A program made the position numbers and the translations under genes. Under the pieces are notes generated by a model, which was not told where the DNA came from, searched no databases, and was given only the letters and a program-made list of their open reading frames with translations. From Anticarsia gemmatalis (taxonomy: Eukaryota; Arthropoda; Insecta; Lepidoptera; Erebidae), in assembly GCF_050436995.1 (NCBI RefSeq), contig NC_134773.1, forward strand, positions 5,568,092 to 5,632,091: a stretch of DNA of 64,000 nt, written 5' to 3'. Shown here piece by piece: positions 51,674-61,849 of the stretch (its first letter is position 1; the number at the start of each line of letters is the position of its first letter).

Positions 51674-54600
51674 ATGGATTATAGTCGACATGCTAGCTTC
51701 CTACAGGCGAATCTCAACCACTGTGCGAGGGCACAGGATCTCCTCCTTCAATCCCTCGCGCAGTGGCAGGTACATGTGGCGGTGGCTTGCGAGCCATATT
51801 TCGTCCCCCCCCATTCTAACTGGGCCGGGGACCTCGACGGTTCAGTGGCGGTGGTGGCCCGGATGGGTGTTGGCCCCCCTCTTGTTGTCATCGAAAGGGG
51901 GGCAGGTTACGTCGTGGTGAGCTGGGGGGAGTACACCATTGTTGGGGTGTACTTCTCCCCCAACCGCTCCCTGGCAGAGTTCGAGTCATTCCTGGACTCT
52001 GTCAGGGCGGCTGTGTCCCGCAGGTCGTCGGGGTCCATCTTGGTCCTCGGCGACTTCAACGCGAAGTCCCGGGCGTGGGGCTGCCCCGTCACGGACGGGA
52101 GGGGGGAGGCGGTCCAAATATGGGGACTCCTCTCCGGGCTGTCCCTGCTCAACCTGGGGACAGTCAACACTTGCGTGCGGCACAACGGGGGGTCCATTGT
52201 GGACCTCTCCTTTGCCACCCCTGCAGTCGCGCGCAGGGTGGCCGGATGGAGAGTGGAGGAGGGGGTGGAGACCCTGTCTGACCACCTGTATATTAGATTC
52301 GAGGTCTCCCCTCCCTCGGGAGGTATGGCGAGTGGGCAGCGGCCCGTAGGAACTTTCCCCAAATGGAATTTGGGCCGGCTCGACAAAGAGCTGGCGGAGG
52401 AGGCGGCCATCGTTCACCGATGGTTCGCCCCCAGGCCGGAGGAGGGAGCCGACACGGAGGAGTTGACCGGCCGAATGCAGACCATCCTTGCAGAAGTGTG
52501 TGATTCGTCCATGCCGAGGGCGCGGCGCCGACCAGCACGCAAGTCCGTCTACTGGTGGACCCCAGAAATAGCCGAGCTACGGACAGCGGCCAACAGAGCC
52601 CGAAGAGCACACGCCCGACGTCGGACGCGCAACCGGCGAGCTCCGGACCGGGAGGGAGCCGATACTGAACTCGCGGAATTGTGGGAACAGTACGGAGTTG
52701 CCAAGAGAGCCTTACAGCTGGCCATAAGTCAGGCCAAATCGGCCGCCTTTGAGGAGATCCTGGCGGACCTAGATAGGGATCCGTGGGGGCGCCCCTATCG
52801 CTCGGCCCGGAAGAAACTACGGAATCTCGGCGCCCCGTTAACGGAGACCCTACAGCCGGATCTTCTCGGCAGGGTGGTGGGCGAACTGTTCCCCGATTCG
52901 CCGGGACACATGCCCCCGGTGATGGCTCCTCCTACTCCGGAGCCCGCAGAAGAAGAGGCTCCCCCCTCAATTTCAGAGGGAGAGATGGAGCTGGCCCTGG
53001 ACCGCCTTCGTGGCAGGAAAACGGCTCCGGGGCCTGACGGCGTTCCAGGAAGAGTATTGGCACTCGCCCTCAAACACTTGGGAGAGCAGCTTCGGGGACT
53101 CTTCAACGCATGCATCAGCAGAGGAGAGTTCCCGAAACAGTGGAAAGTCGGACGCTTGTGCCTGCTCCCGAAAGGGGGAGATCGACCACCTGACTCCCCC
53201 TCGGCGTATAGGCCGATTGTTTTGCTGGACGAGACGGGCAAGTTACTGGAGAAGATCATCGCATCTCGTCTCGTCCAGCACTTGGATGTGGTTGGGCCCC
53301 AACTCTCGGAGGCCCAGTATGGATTTAGGGCAGGGCGGTCCACTTTAGACGCCCTAACAGCCCTTAAAGAGCTGAGTAAAGGAGCGGTTGCGGCTGGAGA
53401 CGTAGTCCTGGGGGTATCGCTGGATGTGGCGAATGCCTTCAACAGCATTCCGTTTGAGACTATCATGGAGGCACTCCGGTACCATGGGGTGCCCCCCTAT
53501 CTCCGGAAGCTGTTGGGGGCGTACCTCCAGGACAGAGAAATTGTCTGGGAGGGCCGAGATGGCCGACGGTATGCGCGGAAAATGACGTGCGGTGTTCCAC
53601 AGGGGTCGGTTTTGGGTCCGACCCTGTGGAACATCGGATACGACTGGCTCCTCCGCGGGCCAGTTCCCCCCGGCGCGGAAGTCATCGGATACGCGGACGA
53701 CACCTTCGTAGCAGCCCGGGGGGGGACTTACGAGGAGGCGGCGCGACTGGCCACAATCGCCGTGTCACTGGTGGTGGACCGGCTCGCGCTCTTAGGTCTG
53801 AGGGTCTCCTTATCTAAGACAGAGGCCCTCCTATTTCACGGACCGCGGAGGGGACCTCCCCCGGACGCGCGTATTGTCGTCCAGGGAGTGGAGGTGCCGG
53901 TGAGGGCCCAACTGAAATATCTGGGCCTCACCTTGGACGGAAGGTGGAACTTCGGGGCCCACTTCACACAAATGGCCCCGAAGCTGATTGCCGCAGCGGC
54001 CGCTCTAGGCCGGCTGCTACCAAACCTGGGGGGCCCGGGCTCGGCCTGCCGGCGCCTCTACACCGGAATTGTCCGGAGCATGGCGCTGTACGGTGCCCCC
54101 GTGTGGGCGGACGCTCTCACCGCTAAAAACTTAGTATTATTGAGGAGACCCCAGAGGGTGATAGCGGTGAGAGCGATCAGGGGGTACCGTACCATATCAT
54201 GGACGGCGGCCACCCTTTTGGCGGGCGACCCCCCCTGGGAACTTCAGGCGGGCGTCTTAGCGCGGGTGTATGCCTGCAAGGTAGAGGCCCGAAATCGGGG
54301 CGAAAGACCAGAGTTTGAGGAAGTGAGGAGGAACAGATCGGAGGCACAAATAGACATGATTGAGAGGTGGAGCGACCAACTGCTTTCCCCAGTCGCTGGC
54401 CGGGACACGGTGGAGGCAATTCAGCCACACCTGTCCCGATGGTTAGGTAGGAAGTGGGGGGTTCTGTCCTTCCGGCTGGTGCAGGTACTTACCGGACACG
54501 GTTGTTTCGGTAAGTACCTGCACCAGATTGCGGGCCGGGAACCAACGCCGGCCTGCCACGAATGCGGCGCGCCAACAGATACGGCGCACCACACACTGGT

Positions 54601-54856
54601 CGAGTGCGCGGCCTGGGCGCCGCAGAGGCACGCCATGTCGGCGTTTGTGGAGGGGGACCTCTCGCTAACTAACGTGATCAGCTCGATGCTGAATAGCGAG
54701 GGGTCCTGGAGGGCGGTGGCCACCTTCTGCGAGTCAGTCATTTCGCAGAAGGAGGCCGCGGAGCGGGATCGTGAGGCGTCTTCCTCCGACCCGCGCCGCC
54801 AGCGGAGGCGGGGTGTAAGAAGAAGGAGGTACGCGCACCTCCTCCCCCCGCCGTAG
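51674..54856 (+). CDS. ORF2 (APE endonuclease + reverse transcriptase) of element 3
   Basis: 1060 aa, roughly 60% like the ORF2 of elements 2 and 4 by eye but colinear. It keeps the endonuclease residues (LQANLN, CEPYF, GDFNAKS, SDH), reverse transcriptase boxes (YRPIVLLDETGKL, YGFRAGRSTLDAL, SLDVANAFNSIP, GVPQGSVLGP, YADDTFV) and C-terminal knuckle (CHECG...HTLVEC). The start is the ATG of TAATG at 51672-51676. Intact, so possibly active. A perfect 18-bp inverted repeat lies within the coding text at 54477-54525. Confidence 0.93.
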   Translation: MDYSRHASFLQANLNHCARAQDLLLQSLAQWQVHVAVACEPYFVPPHSNWAGDLDGSVAVVARMGVGPPLVVIERGAGYVVVSWGEYTIVGVYFSPNRSLAEFESFLDSVRAAVSRRSSGSILVLGDFNAKSRAWGCPVTDGRGEAVQIWGLLSGLSLLNLGTVNTCVRHNGGSIVDLSFATPAVARRVAGWRVEEGVETLSDHLYIRFEVSPPSGGMASGQRPVGTFPKWNLGRLDKELAEEAAIVHRWFAPRPEEGADTEELTGRMQTILAEVCDSSMPRARRRPARKSVYWWTPEIAELRTAANRARRAHARRRTRNRRAPDREGADTELAELWEQYGVAKRALQLAISQAKSAAFEEILADLDRDPWGRPYRSARKKLRNLGAPLTETLQPDLLGRVVGELFPDSPGHMPPVMAPPTPEPAEEEAPPSISEGEMELALDRLRGRKTAPGPDGVPGRVLALALKHLGEQLRGLFNACISRGEFPKQWKVGRLCLLPKGGDRPPDSPSAYRPIVLLDETGKLLEKIIASRLVQHLDVVGPQLSEAQYGFRAGRSTLDALTALKELSKGAVAAGDVVLGVSLDVANAFNSIPFETIMEALRYHGVPPYLRKLLGAYLQDREIVWEGRDGRRYARKMTCGVPQGSVLGPTLWNIGYDWLLRGPVPPGAEVIGYADDTFVAARGGTYEEAARLATIAVSLVVDRLALLGLRVSLSKTEALLFHGPRRGPPPDARIVVQGVEVPVRAQLKYLGLTLDGRWNFGAHFTQMAPKLIAAAAALGRLLPNLGGPGSACRRLYTGIVRSMALYGAPVWADALTAKNLVLLRRPQRVIAVRAIRGYRTISWTAATLLAGDPPWELQAGVLARVYACKVEARNRGERPEFEEVRRNRSEAQIDMIERWSDQLLSPVAGRDTVEAIQPHLSRWLGRKWGVLSFRLVQVLTGHGCFGKYLHQIAGREPTPACHECGAPTDTAHHTLVECAAWAPQRHAMSAFVEGDLSLTNVISSMLNSEGSWRAVATFCESVISQKEAAERDREASSSDPRRQRRRGVRRRRYAHLLPPP

Positions 54857-55312
54857 TAGTAGTAGAGTAGTTGTTGGGCCGCCTGGTTCGGGGAAGGCAG
54901 TCTGCCACCTCCGGGCTCGGTGGCCGGTGCGGATTATACCGGAGGCCGGGACATACTGCGCATCTGCGCGCAGTCTGTCCCGGCCTCCGAAGGCCCTCTT
55001 CGGCCGGCGAACTCGGGGGAGTTTTCTGGCCATTGCACGAGGGGGCATGTGGAGGGACGGCACCAGTGTGTTGCGGTGTCGTCCCACACTGTGGACGGGT
55101 CCATGATTGGACAGCCGCGTCGGGGCTGTGGTTGCGTGCTTTAAGCGATCCCGCAGCCTCGACATTATGCGGAGGAGGAAGCAACACCTCGGTGGTTTAG
55201 TGGGTAGGCCTAGCCCTTCTGGTTCGGAGAGCCCCACATACCCCAGCGCTCCCCCGGGCGCTGGGGATGCAATTTCATGCATTAACCGAGTTAAAAAAAA
55301 AAAAAAAAAAAA

Positions 55313-55356
55313 GGTTAGTTTAGGTTAGGTTAGGTTAGGTTAGGTTAGGTTAGGTT
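55313..55356 (+). repeat. Telomeric (TTAGG)n spacer between elements 3 and 4, with one variant unit
   Basis: 44 bp; the first units read GGTTAGTTTAGG, i.e. one repeat has G to T, the rest are perfect. Confidence 0.95.
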
Positions 55357-55838
55357 CCCCCTCGTGGGTCTGCACCTTGTCGTGGTGAGGGGGCTCAGTA
55401 GCATTAGCGAAGCCAAGACAGACCCGAAGGGACCGTTTCGTTCTGAGGCCTTCAGGCTCAGAACCAGGTCCCTTCACACCGTGTGGTGGTGCGCGAGCGC
55501 CACTGCACGAGAGAGGAAGGAAAACCTCTATAAAAAACCATGGGGGGGCGGACTTTCATGTCCTGCCCGGGGTGGGGGTGTCCGTTGAGTACCGTTCTCG
55601 GCGGACCCAAACCGCAAGCCTGGCTCAATTCTTGGGTCAGGATCGGGGGTCGCTGTCGGAGGTCGGGGAGACAGCGGTCGCGAGGAAGAAAACCTCTATA
55701 AAAAATTACCCTAACCGTAAGGTTGCCCGTGCCGAGGCGGTGCGTGGCCGGCAGGGGTTCGGTCGCTAGCGGGTGTTAGGTTAAGTTTAGTTTTAAGGTT
55801 TTGTAGGGACCAACCCTAATTAAAAAAAAGGAAATATA

Positions 55839-58250
55839 ATGGAGTTCGCATCTTGTCATATTGTAGTACCCCAGGTCGGTACCGGCAGCGCCGCTGCCGG
55901 AGAATCCGACCCCGCCGTTCCGGCGGGCAGAGCCCCCTCGTACTCTGGGGAGGGGCAACAAATGCGTTCCGACAGCCGGCTGGAAAGTTCGGTTGTCGAT
56001 GGGCCGTCCTGCGCCTCGGGAGGTCCTGGGTCTGGAGAGGCAGAAGGAGAAGGTGACCTTTTTTCATCAGGTCCACCTGAAACGGGTGTCGGAGCCACTT
56101 CGGTGGCTCACAGTACTGTTAGCACCAGCAAACCAAGCAGGGAGTGCCTGCCGAATAGGGACGGTAAGGGAAGATTCCTTCCGTCCAAAAAGGTCGAGAT
56201 TGGGGGCAAAGAGCCCGGCAGCTCAGACTGCGCAGTGGAGGAGGGGCGGCGCACGCCCAGTTTTGTGCGCCCCTCGTCGGTGATCGGAGGAGGAGGGGGT
56301 TCTAGGCCCCTGTCCCCCATTGTAGTGCTGGAGCGGCTCCCCATTCATCTTGGGAGCCCCAGCGGCAGGACGAGGTCCCGCATTGCTCAGGAGTCCAGTG
56401 TCGACTCTGACACGGGCTCCGACATGAGCATCCTTTCGGATGCCAACCAACCGACGGAGATCGGTCGCCTCTGGCGCAAACGAAGACCGCGCCCTGAGTC
56501 CGAAGAGTCGGATGGGGCGCGGAAAAAGAAGAAGGCGCCCGCGAAAAAGGCGCCTGATTCCGATCCGGAGGAGAAGTCTGCCAAGCAATTGGCAGACAGT
56601 ATCCAAGACAATTTGGAGGCAGTAGTCGCGGTCGCCGACAAGTCCGGGAACCTCAAAGGGACTTTCATCAAGTCCCTAAAGGACGCCGCCCGGAACATTA
56701 GGTTGGCGGTGTCCGAGTTAAGTCGGCGGTCCGCGACAAATGAAAACCTGGCGCTACAGGCGCAAAACAGCCGGCTTAAGGCGGAGGTTGACCACCTCAA
56801 TAAAGAGATGGCGGCGCTAAAATCCGTGGTGGAGAACATCAGCAACACCACCAACGGCGTCCAGCCAGTAACTTTTGGGCAGGCGCCTCCTTCTGTTGAA
56901 CGCGCCATCGCCGACCTCCGCCTCATGGTGGACGCCCGCTTTGGGGCCATAGAGGCCCGGCTGCCGCCGGAGCCCCGCATCCGTCCGCCCCTAGCGGCGG
57001 ACAAGAAAGCGGCAGGGGCACCTCCTGTGCCCGCCGCCAGAGCGACGAAGACGGCGGCTCCAACTCCCGCCGCTAGGAAAGACAGGGCAGCAGAGCCACC
57101 ATCAGCGCCGGCAACAAAACCCGCCACCGCGCCAAATCCACCGGCTCCATTGACAAAAGCAGGAAAGCGGGGCAAAAAGGCCAAGCCGTCATACAGCGCG
57201 GTGGCGGCCATGCCCGCTAAAGAGGCTCCCGCAATCCCGGCGACTGCCAACGAGTGGCAGCTCGTCGGGAAGAATGGAAAGGCGGCAAAGGCGCCCAAGG
57301 AAAAGGCGCCCAAGAACGCCAAGAAGAAGGCGTCCAAAAAGAAGGCGGCGAAGCTCCGGACTCCAAAATCGGCTGCAGTCGTCATAACACTGCAGCCGGA
57401 GGCAGCGAAGAACGGCGCGACGTACAAAGACGTCATTGGGGACGCAAAGTCCAAAATCAACCTGGCCGACCTAGGCATAGGCCCCAATGACGTCCGTTTT
57501 AAGGTCGCTGCCACGGGGGCTCGCATGTTTGAGCTCCCAGGAACGTCCGGAGCGGAGAAGGCGGACGCCTTCGCCCTAAAATTGCGCGAGGTCCTCGGGG
57601 AGGACATCGTCCGCGTGTCCAGGCCCACCAAAACCGCCGAACTACGGATAACGGGCCTGGACGACTCTGCCTCTCCGGAGGAAGTAAGAGCCGCCCTCTC
57701 TAGGGCCGGCGAGTGCCCAACGGACTCCGTCCGGCTGGGGCAGATCCGCCTCGGCCCTCACGGCGGCGGATCTATTTGGGCCTGCTGCCCAGTCGCGGCG
57801 GCCAAGAAGATCGTAGATGGCCGCCGCCTATTGATCGGTTGGGTGTCGGCGCGGGTGGAGCTTCTCCCACCGCGCGAGCGTCGCTGTTATCGGTGCCTCG
57901 AGGGAGGCCATGTCTGTGCGCGGTGCACCTCCACAGTCGACCGAAGCGGCACGTGCTTCCGGTGCGGCAAGCCGGGCCACATTGCCCGGTCGTGCTCGGA
58001 AGCACCGAACTGTGCCGTCTGCGCCGCGGCAGGCAAGCCGGCGGCGCACGTGGTGGGGAGCAAAGCCTGCGCCCCACCAAAGGTTACGAAGAAGAAGAGT
58101 TTGGGGGAAAACCCCAATAAAGATAAGAAAAAGAAGAAGAAGAAGTCTGCGAAGAAGGCCAAGGCCGCTTCGCAGGCATCAGACCGGCCCGCGGCCTCCA
58201 ATGCCGCCGAAGTGCCGGCAGACGTGGTGGAGATGGAGACCCAACATTAA
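55839..58250 (+). CDS. ORF1 (Gag-like, long N-terminal form) of element 4
   Basis: 803 aa from ATG at 55839 (context AAATATAATGG). Residues 1-128 (MEFASCHIVVPQVGTGSAAA ...) are absent from elements 2 and 3. The rest parallels element 2: basic NLS-like blocks, coiled-coil segment, Pro/Ala/Lys linker, three zinc knuckles and a Lys-rich tail with KKKKKK. Stop and ORF2 start overlap as TAATG at 58248-58252. Confidence 0.92.
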   Translation: MEFASCHIVVPQVGTGSAAAGESDPAVPAGRAPSYSGEGQQMRSDSRLESSVVDGPSCASGGPGSGEAEGEGDLFSSGPPETGVGATSVAHSTVSTSKPSRECLPNRDGKGRFLPSKKVEIGGKEPGSSDCAVEEGRRTPSFVRPSSVIGGGGGSRPLSPIVVLERLPIHLGSPSGRTRSRIAQESSVDSDTGSDMSILSDANQPTEIGRLWRKRRPRPESEESDGARKKKKAPAKKAPDSDPEEKSAKQLADSIQDNLEAVVAVADKSGNLKGTFIKSLKDAARNIRLAVSELSRRSATNENLALQAQNSRLKAEVDHLNKEMAALKSVVENISNTTNGVQPVTFGQAPPSVERAIADLRLMVDARFGAIEARLPPEPRIRPPLAADKKAAGAPPVPAARATKTAAPTPAARKDRAAEPPSAPATKPATAPNPPAPLTKAGKRGKKAKPSYSAVAAMPAKEAPAIPATANEWQLVGKNGKAAKAPKEKAPKNAKKKASKKKAAKLRTPKSAAVVITLQPEAAKNGATYKDVIGDAKSKINLADLGIGPNDVRFKVAATGARMFELPGTSGAEKADAFALKLREVLGEDIVRVSRPTKTAELRITGLDDSASPEEVRAALSRAGECPTDSVRLGQIRLGPHGGGSIWACCPVAAAKKIVDGRRLLIGWVSARVELLPPRERRCYRCLEGGHVCARCTSTVDRSGTCFRCGKPGHIARSCSEAPNCAVCAAAGKPAAHVVGSKACAPPKVTKKKSLGENPNKDKKKKKKKSAKKAKAASQASDRPAASNAAEVPADVVEMETQH

Positions 58251-61200
58251 TGGCTCTCCATCTCCTCCAAACAAACTTGAACCACTGTGCCAGGGCCCAG
58301 GATCTTCTCTCCCAAAGCCTGGCACAGTGGTCAATAAAGTTGGCAGTAGCGGCAGAGCCGTATTTTGTACCGCCCAGGGATGACTGGGCGGGTGATCTAG
58401 ACGGCTCAGTAGCCGTAGTCTCCCCGGCCGCCGTCGGAGTTCCGCCCCTCGTACCCACAGCGAGGGGCCATGGTTATGTGGCGGTCACATGGGGAGACAT
58501 AGTCGTCGTCGGCGTCTACTTCTCGCCAAACCGGAGCCTGGCCGAATTCGAGGCGTTTCTCGCGCGGATCGGCACCGTGGTCGGCCGTGATAGGTCTCGC
58601 CCCGCCTTGGTCCTGGGGGACTTCAATGCCAAATCCACGGCTTGGGGTTCCCCCTCTACGGACGCGCGGGGCGAGGAAGTCGAAGATTGGTTGGCGGCCA
58701 CGGGCCTCGTTGTCTTGAACCGGGGTGCCGTGGACACGTGCGTGCGCCAGCGGGGTGGGTCCATAGTGGACCTTACTTTTGCCACCCCCGCACTTGCGCC
58801 CCGTGTCCAGTCCTGGAGAGTCCTCGAGGGGGTTGAGACCTTATCTGACCATCGCTACATTAGGTTCAGCATCTCCCCGGTTACCTCGAGGGCCTTGCCT
58901 AACCAGGATGCCCCGGTCGAAGTCGGACCGCGCTGGTCCCTGAAACGCCTCGACAAGGAGGCGCTCGTCGAAGCCTCCATCGTTGACGCCTGGATTTCGC
59001 AGGCGTCAGAAGATCGGCCCGTCGACGTGGAGGCGGAAGCAGACAGGCTCCGGGCAGACATGACCCGCGTCTGCGATATAGCGATGCCCCGCGTCCGGTT
59101 CTGTCCCGGACGGCGGAGGGTATATTGGTGGTCGGCGGAAATCGCGCAGTTGCGCAAGAATTGTACTGCGGCACGCCGCCGCTACCAGCGCCTCCGCAGG
59201 AGGCGTCGCCGACCCCCAGACGCGGAGTCACAAGAGGCGGAGCTGTACGAGGGGTACAGAGCGGCGAAGAAGGCCCTGTCCACGGAAATCAGCAGGGCCA
59301 AAACCGCCGCCTGGGGAACTCTTCTGGAGACACTGGATACCGATCCATGGGGGCGCCCGTATCGCTGGGTCAGGGGCAAACTTCGCCCCTGGGCCCCCCC
59401 ACTTACGCAAAGTCTCCAGCCCCAGGCGGTCGAGAACGTGGTGTCCGCTCTGTTTCCTCTCAGGGCGGCACACATCCCGCCGCCCATGGCTCCGCCGGGC
59501 GAGACGCCGACGACGACGACGGAAGAGGAGGAGGAGGAAATTCCCCCGGTGACCCGGGTAGACCTGAGGGTGGCGGTGCAACGCCTCGCGGCAAAAAACA
59601 CCGCCCCAGGGCCCGACGGCATTCCAGGCCGAGCGTGGGTCCTGGCTCGAGAGGCCCTCGAGCCCCGACTACTGGGGCTCTACAACGCGTGCATAGAGAG
59701 GGGCGAGTTCCCGGCACCGTGGAAGACCGGGAAGCTCGTCCTGCTGAAGAAGGAGGGGCGCCCCGCGGACTCGCCGTCCGCGTACCGGCCCATAGTGTTG
59801 CTGGACGAGGTGGGCAAGCTCTTTGAGCGCATCCTTGCAGACCGCCTCGTCGCACACCTAAGTTGTGTTGGGCCGGACCTAGCGGACCAACAATTTGGGT
59901 TCCGCAAAGGGCGCTCCACGATCGACGCAATTGCACGCGTCAGGGCCCTGGCGGAGGACGCAGTAGCCCAGGGAGAGGTCGTCTTGGCGGTGTCACTCGA
60001 CATCGCCAACGCCTTCAACACCCTCCCCTGGAGCAGCATACGGGTGGCACTGGAGTATCACAGAGTGCCACTCTACCTCCGCCGCATTGTCGGGGCTTAC
60101 CTAGAAGGCAGATCGATCGTCTACCCGGGTCAGAACAGTTGGTCGCGAAAAATAGTCACGTGTGGGGTTCCACAGGGGTCGGTTCTAGGCCCTCTCCTGT
60201 GGAACGTGGGCTATAATTTCGTTCTGCGCGGTGCGCTCCCGCCGGGCGTCGGCATATTCTGCTATGCCGACGACACGTTGGTAACAGCCCGGGGGAAGAC
60301 GCACCGCGACGCGGAGGTGCTGGCCACAGCTGGGGTCGCACAAGTCGTCGCTCGCATCCGGCGGCTGGGTCTGGAGGTGGCACTTGAAAAGTCGGAGGCC
60401 CTATTTTTCCATGGGCCCCGACGCCGCCCGCCACCCGGATCCAGCATAATAGTAGGCGGAGTCCACATCGGCATTGCTACGTCGATGAAGTATCTTGGCT
60501 TAACTCTCGACGGCCGATGGGACTTCACAGCCCATTTCAGTCGGCTGGCCCCCAAACTCGTAGGTGCGGCGGGCGCACTATCTCGCCTGCTGCCAAACCT
60601 CGGGGGGCCAAACAACACCTGCCGACGGCTGTACGCCGGGATCGTGCGGTCAATGGCCCTATATGGCTCACCCATTTGGGCCAATGCCCTGTCGGCCAAG
60701 AACATCGCCGCGCTGCGACGTCCGCAGCGCGTGATGGCCGTCAGGGCCGTGAGAGGCTACCGCACGATCTCCTTTGAAGTGGCGTGCCTACTGGCCGGAA
60801 CGCCGCCGTGGGACTTGGACGCGGGGGCCCTCGCGTCACTCTATACATGGCGCGAGGAGGCCCGAGGCGGAGGCTCACTGCCAGCGCCTCAGGAAATCGA
60901 GGCGCGGAGAGCAGAGCTCCGCCAAGATGTCCTGGCGGCGTGGAAGCGACGATTGGAAGACCCCAGCGCCGGCCTCGTCACTATCGAGGCTGTGCGGCCG
61001 GCGGTCACGGAGTGGCTGGAGAGAGGGCACGGCGCGCTCACATATCGGCTGACGCAGGTCTTGACCGGACATGGTTGTTTCGGCAAGTACCTGTGTCGCA
61101 TAGGCCGCGAGCAGACGCCCAGGTGCCATCATTGTGGTGACTGCCCCGATACGGCGCTGCATACGCTGGCACACTGCCAGGCGTGGTCGTCGCAGCGCCG

Positions 61201-61420
61201 TCAATTGACCGGGGTGGTCGGGAGCGACCTCTCGCTCTCGGCTGTGGTTCTGTCCATGGTCGGGAGCGAGGCAGCGTGGTCGGCCGTCGCCTCATTTTGT
61301 GAAGAGGTCATTTCCCTCAAAGAGGCGGCGGAACGGGAGCGAGAAATCAACGCTCCCCTCCCTTCCCGCGCAAGACGCACTGGGCGTCGTAGGCGCCGGG
61401 ATGATCTCCGGCCCCCGTGA
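58250..61420 (+). CDS. ORF2 (APE endonuclease + reverse transcriptase) of element 4
   Basis: 1056 aa, nearly identical to the element 2 protein. Differences include a Thr run shorter by two (GETPTTTTEEEEEE) and SWSRKIVTCG / GGVHIGIATS variants shared with element 1. All endonuclease and reverse transcriptase catalytic motifs and the C-terminal CCHC knuckle are intact. Confidence 0.94.
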   Translation: MALHLLQTNLNHCARAQDLLSQSLAQWSIKLAVAAEPYFVPPRDDWAGDLDGSVAVVSPAAVGVPPLVPTARGHGYVAVTWGDIVVVGVYFSPNRSLAEFEAFLARIGTVVGRDRSRPALVLGDFNAKSTAWGSPSTDARGEEVEDWLAATGLVVLNRGAVDTCVRQRGGSIVDLTFATPALAPRVQSWRVLEGVETLSDHRYIRFSISPVTSRALPNQDAPVEVGPRWSLKRLDKEALVEASIVDAWISQASEDRPVDVEAEADRLRADMTRVCDIAMPRVRFCPGRRRVYWWSAEIAQLRKNCTAARRRYQRLRRRRRRPPDAESQEAELYEGYRAAKKALSTEISRAKTAAWGTLLETLDTDPWGRPYRWVRGKLRPWAPPLTQSLQPQAVENVVSALFPLRAAHIPPPMAPPGETPTTTTEEEEEEIPPVTRVDLRVAVQRLAAKNTAPGPDGIPGRAWVLAREALEPRLLGLYNACIERGEFPAPWKTGKLVLLKKEGRPADSPSAYRPIVLLDEVGKLFERILADRLVAHLSCVGPDLADQQFGFRKGRSTIDAIARVRALAEDAVAQGEVVLAVSLDIANAFNTLPWSSIRVALEYHRVPLYLRRIVGAYLEGRSIVYPGQNSWSRKIVTCGVPQGSVLGPLLWNVGYNFVLRGALPPGVGIFCYADDTLVTARGKTHRDAEVLATAGVAQVVARIRRLGLEVALEKSEALFFHGPRRRPPPGSSIIVGGVHIGIATSMKYLGLTLDGRWDFTAHFSRLAPKLVGAAGALSRLLPNLGGPNNTCRRLYAGIVRSMALYGSPIWANALSAKNIAALRRPQRVMAVRAVRGYRTISFEVACLLAGTPPWDLDAGALASLYTWREEARGGGSLPAPQEIEARRAELRQDVLAAWKRRLEDPSAGLVTIEAVRPAVTEWLERGHGALTYRLTQVLTGHGCFGKYLCRIGREQTPRCHHCGDCPDTALHTLAHCQAWSSQRRQLTGVVGSDLSLSAVVLSMVGSEAAWSAVASFCEEVISLKEAAEREREINAPLPSRARRTGRRRRRDDLRPP

Positions 61421-61787
61421 CGCGGACCTGTGGGCGGCGGAGGCGGAACGCTCCGTCGCCTGGACAGGGAACAGGTCCGAGAGGTGGGGAGTGCGCTGTG
61501 TGTTCCTGGCGCACCCCCGTGAAGTGGAGAGCTAGGGGGGGACAATCCTCAAGTCCGCCCCCGCTCGAAGTAGGGCCCGCATCCAAAGCGGGCCGTCACC
61601 GGCTGGGACGCGGAGTATCCGATTGGAGGTACCGCGTCCTGGCCACGTTATGGTGACTGTAGAAGGAACACCGTCAGGTTTTTAGTCGGTATGCCCATGC
61701 TAGCCGGAACGCCTTGCCGGCGGGAGAGCCCGACAGACCCCCGCTTTCCTCCCTGGGGCGGGACATGCAGTAATGCATTTTCCTGAC

Positions 61788-61830
<43 letters not shown>

Positions 61831-61832
<2 letters not shown>

Positions 61833-61849
61833 TTAGGTTAGGTTAGGTT
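61831..61849 (+). repeat. Telomeric (TTAGG)n spacer between elements 4 and 5
   Basis: 19 bp of GGTTA repeat. Confidence 0.95.

Larger units (their letters stand above)
48837..55312 (+). mobile_element. SART-like retrotransposon, full length (element 3; 5' module A, body type II)
   Basis: 6.5 kb, flanked by TTAGG. The 5' UTR and first ~75 codons of ORF1 are nearly the same as in element 2, but from about 49765 the ORF1, ORF2 and 3' UTR belong to a clearly different subfamily. The 3' UTR (54857-55292) shares the GGTAGGCCTAGCCC end with the ORF-less insert at 29479. The poly(A) is only 20 nt. Confidence 0.93.
55357..61830 (+). mobile_element. SART-like retrotransposon, full length (element 4; 5' module B, body type I)
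   Basis: 6.5 kb, TTAGG on both sides, 41-nt poly(A). The first ~340 nt of the 5' UTR match elements 2 and 3; after GAAAACCTCTATAAAAAATTA a different leader follows, and ORF1 has an extra N-terminal part of ~130 residues. From EIGGK onward the body matches element 2. Confidence 0.93.
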
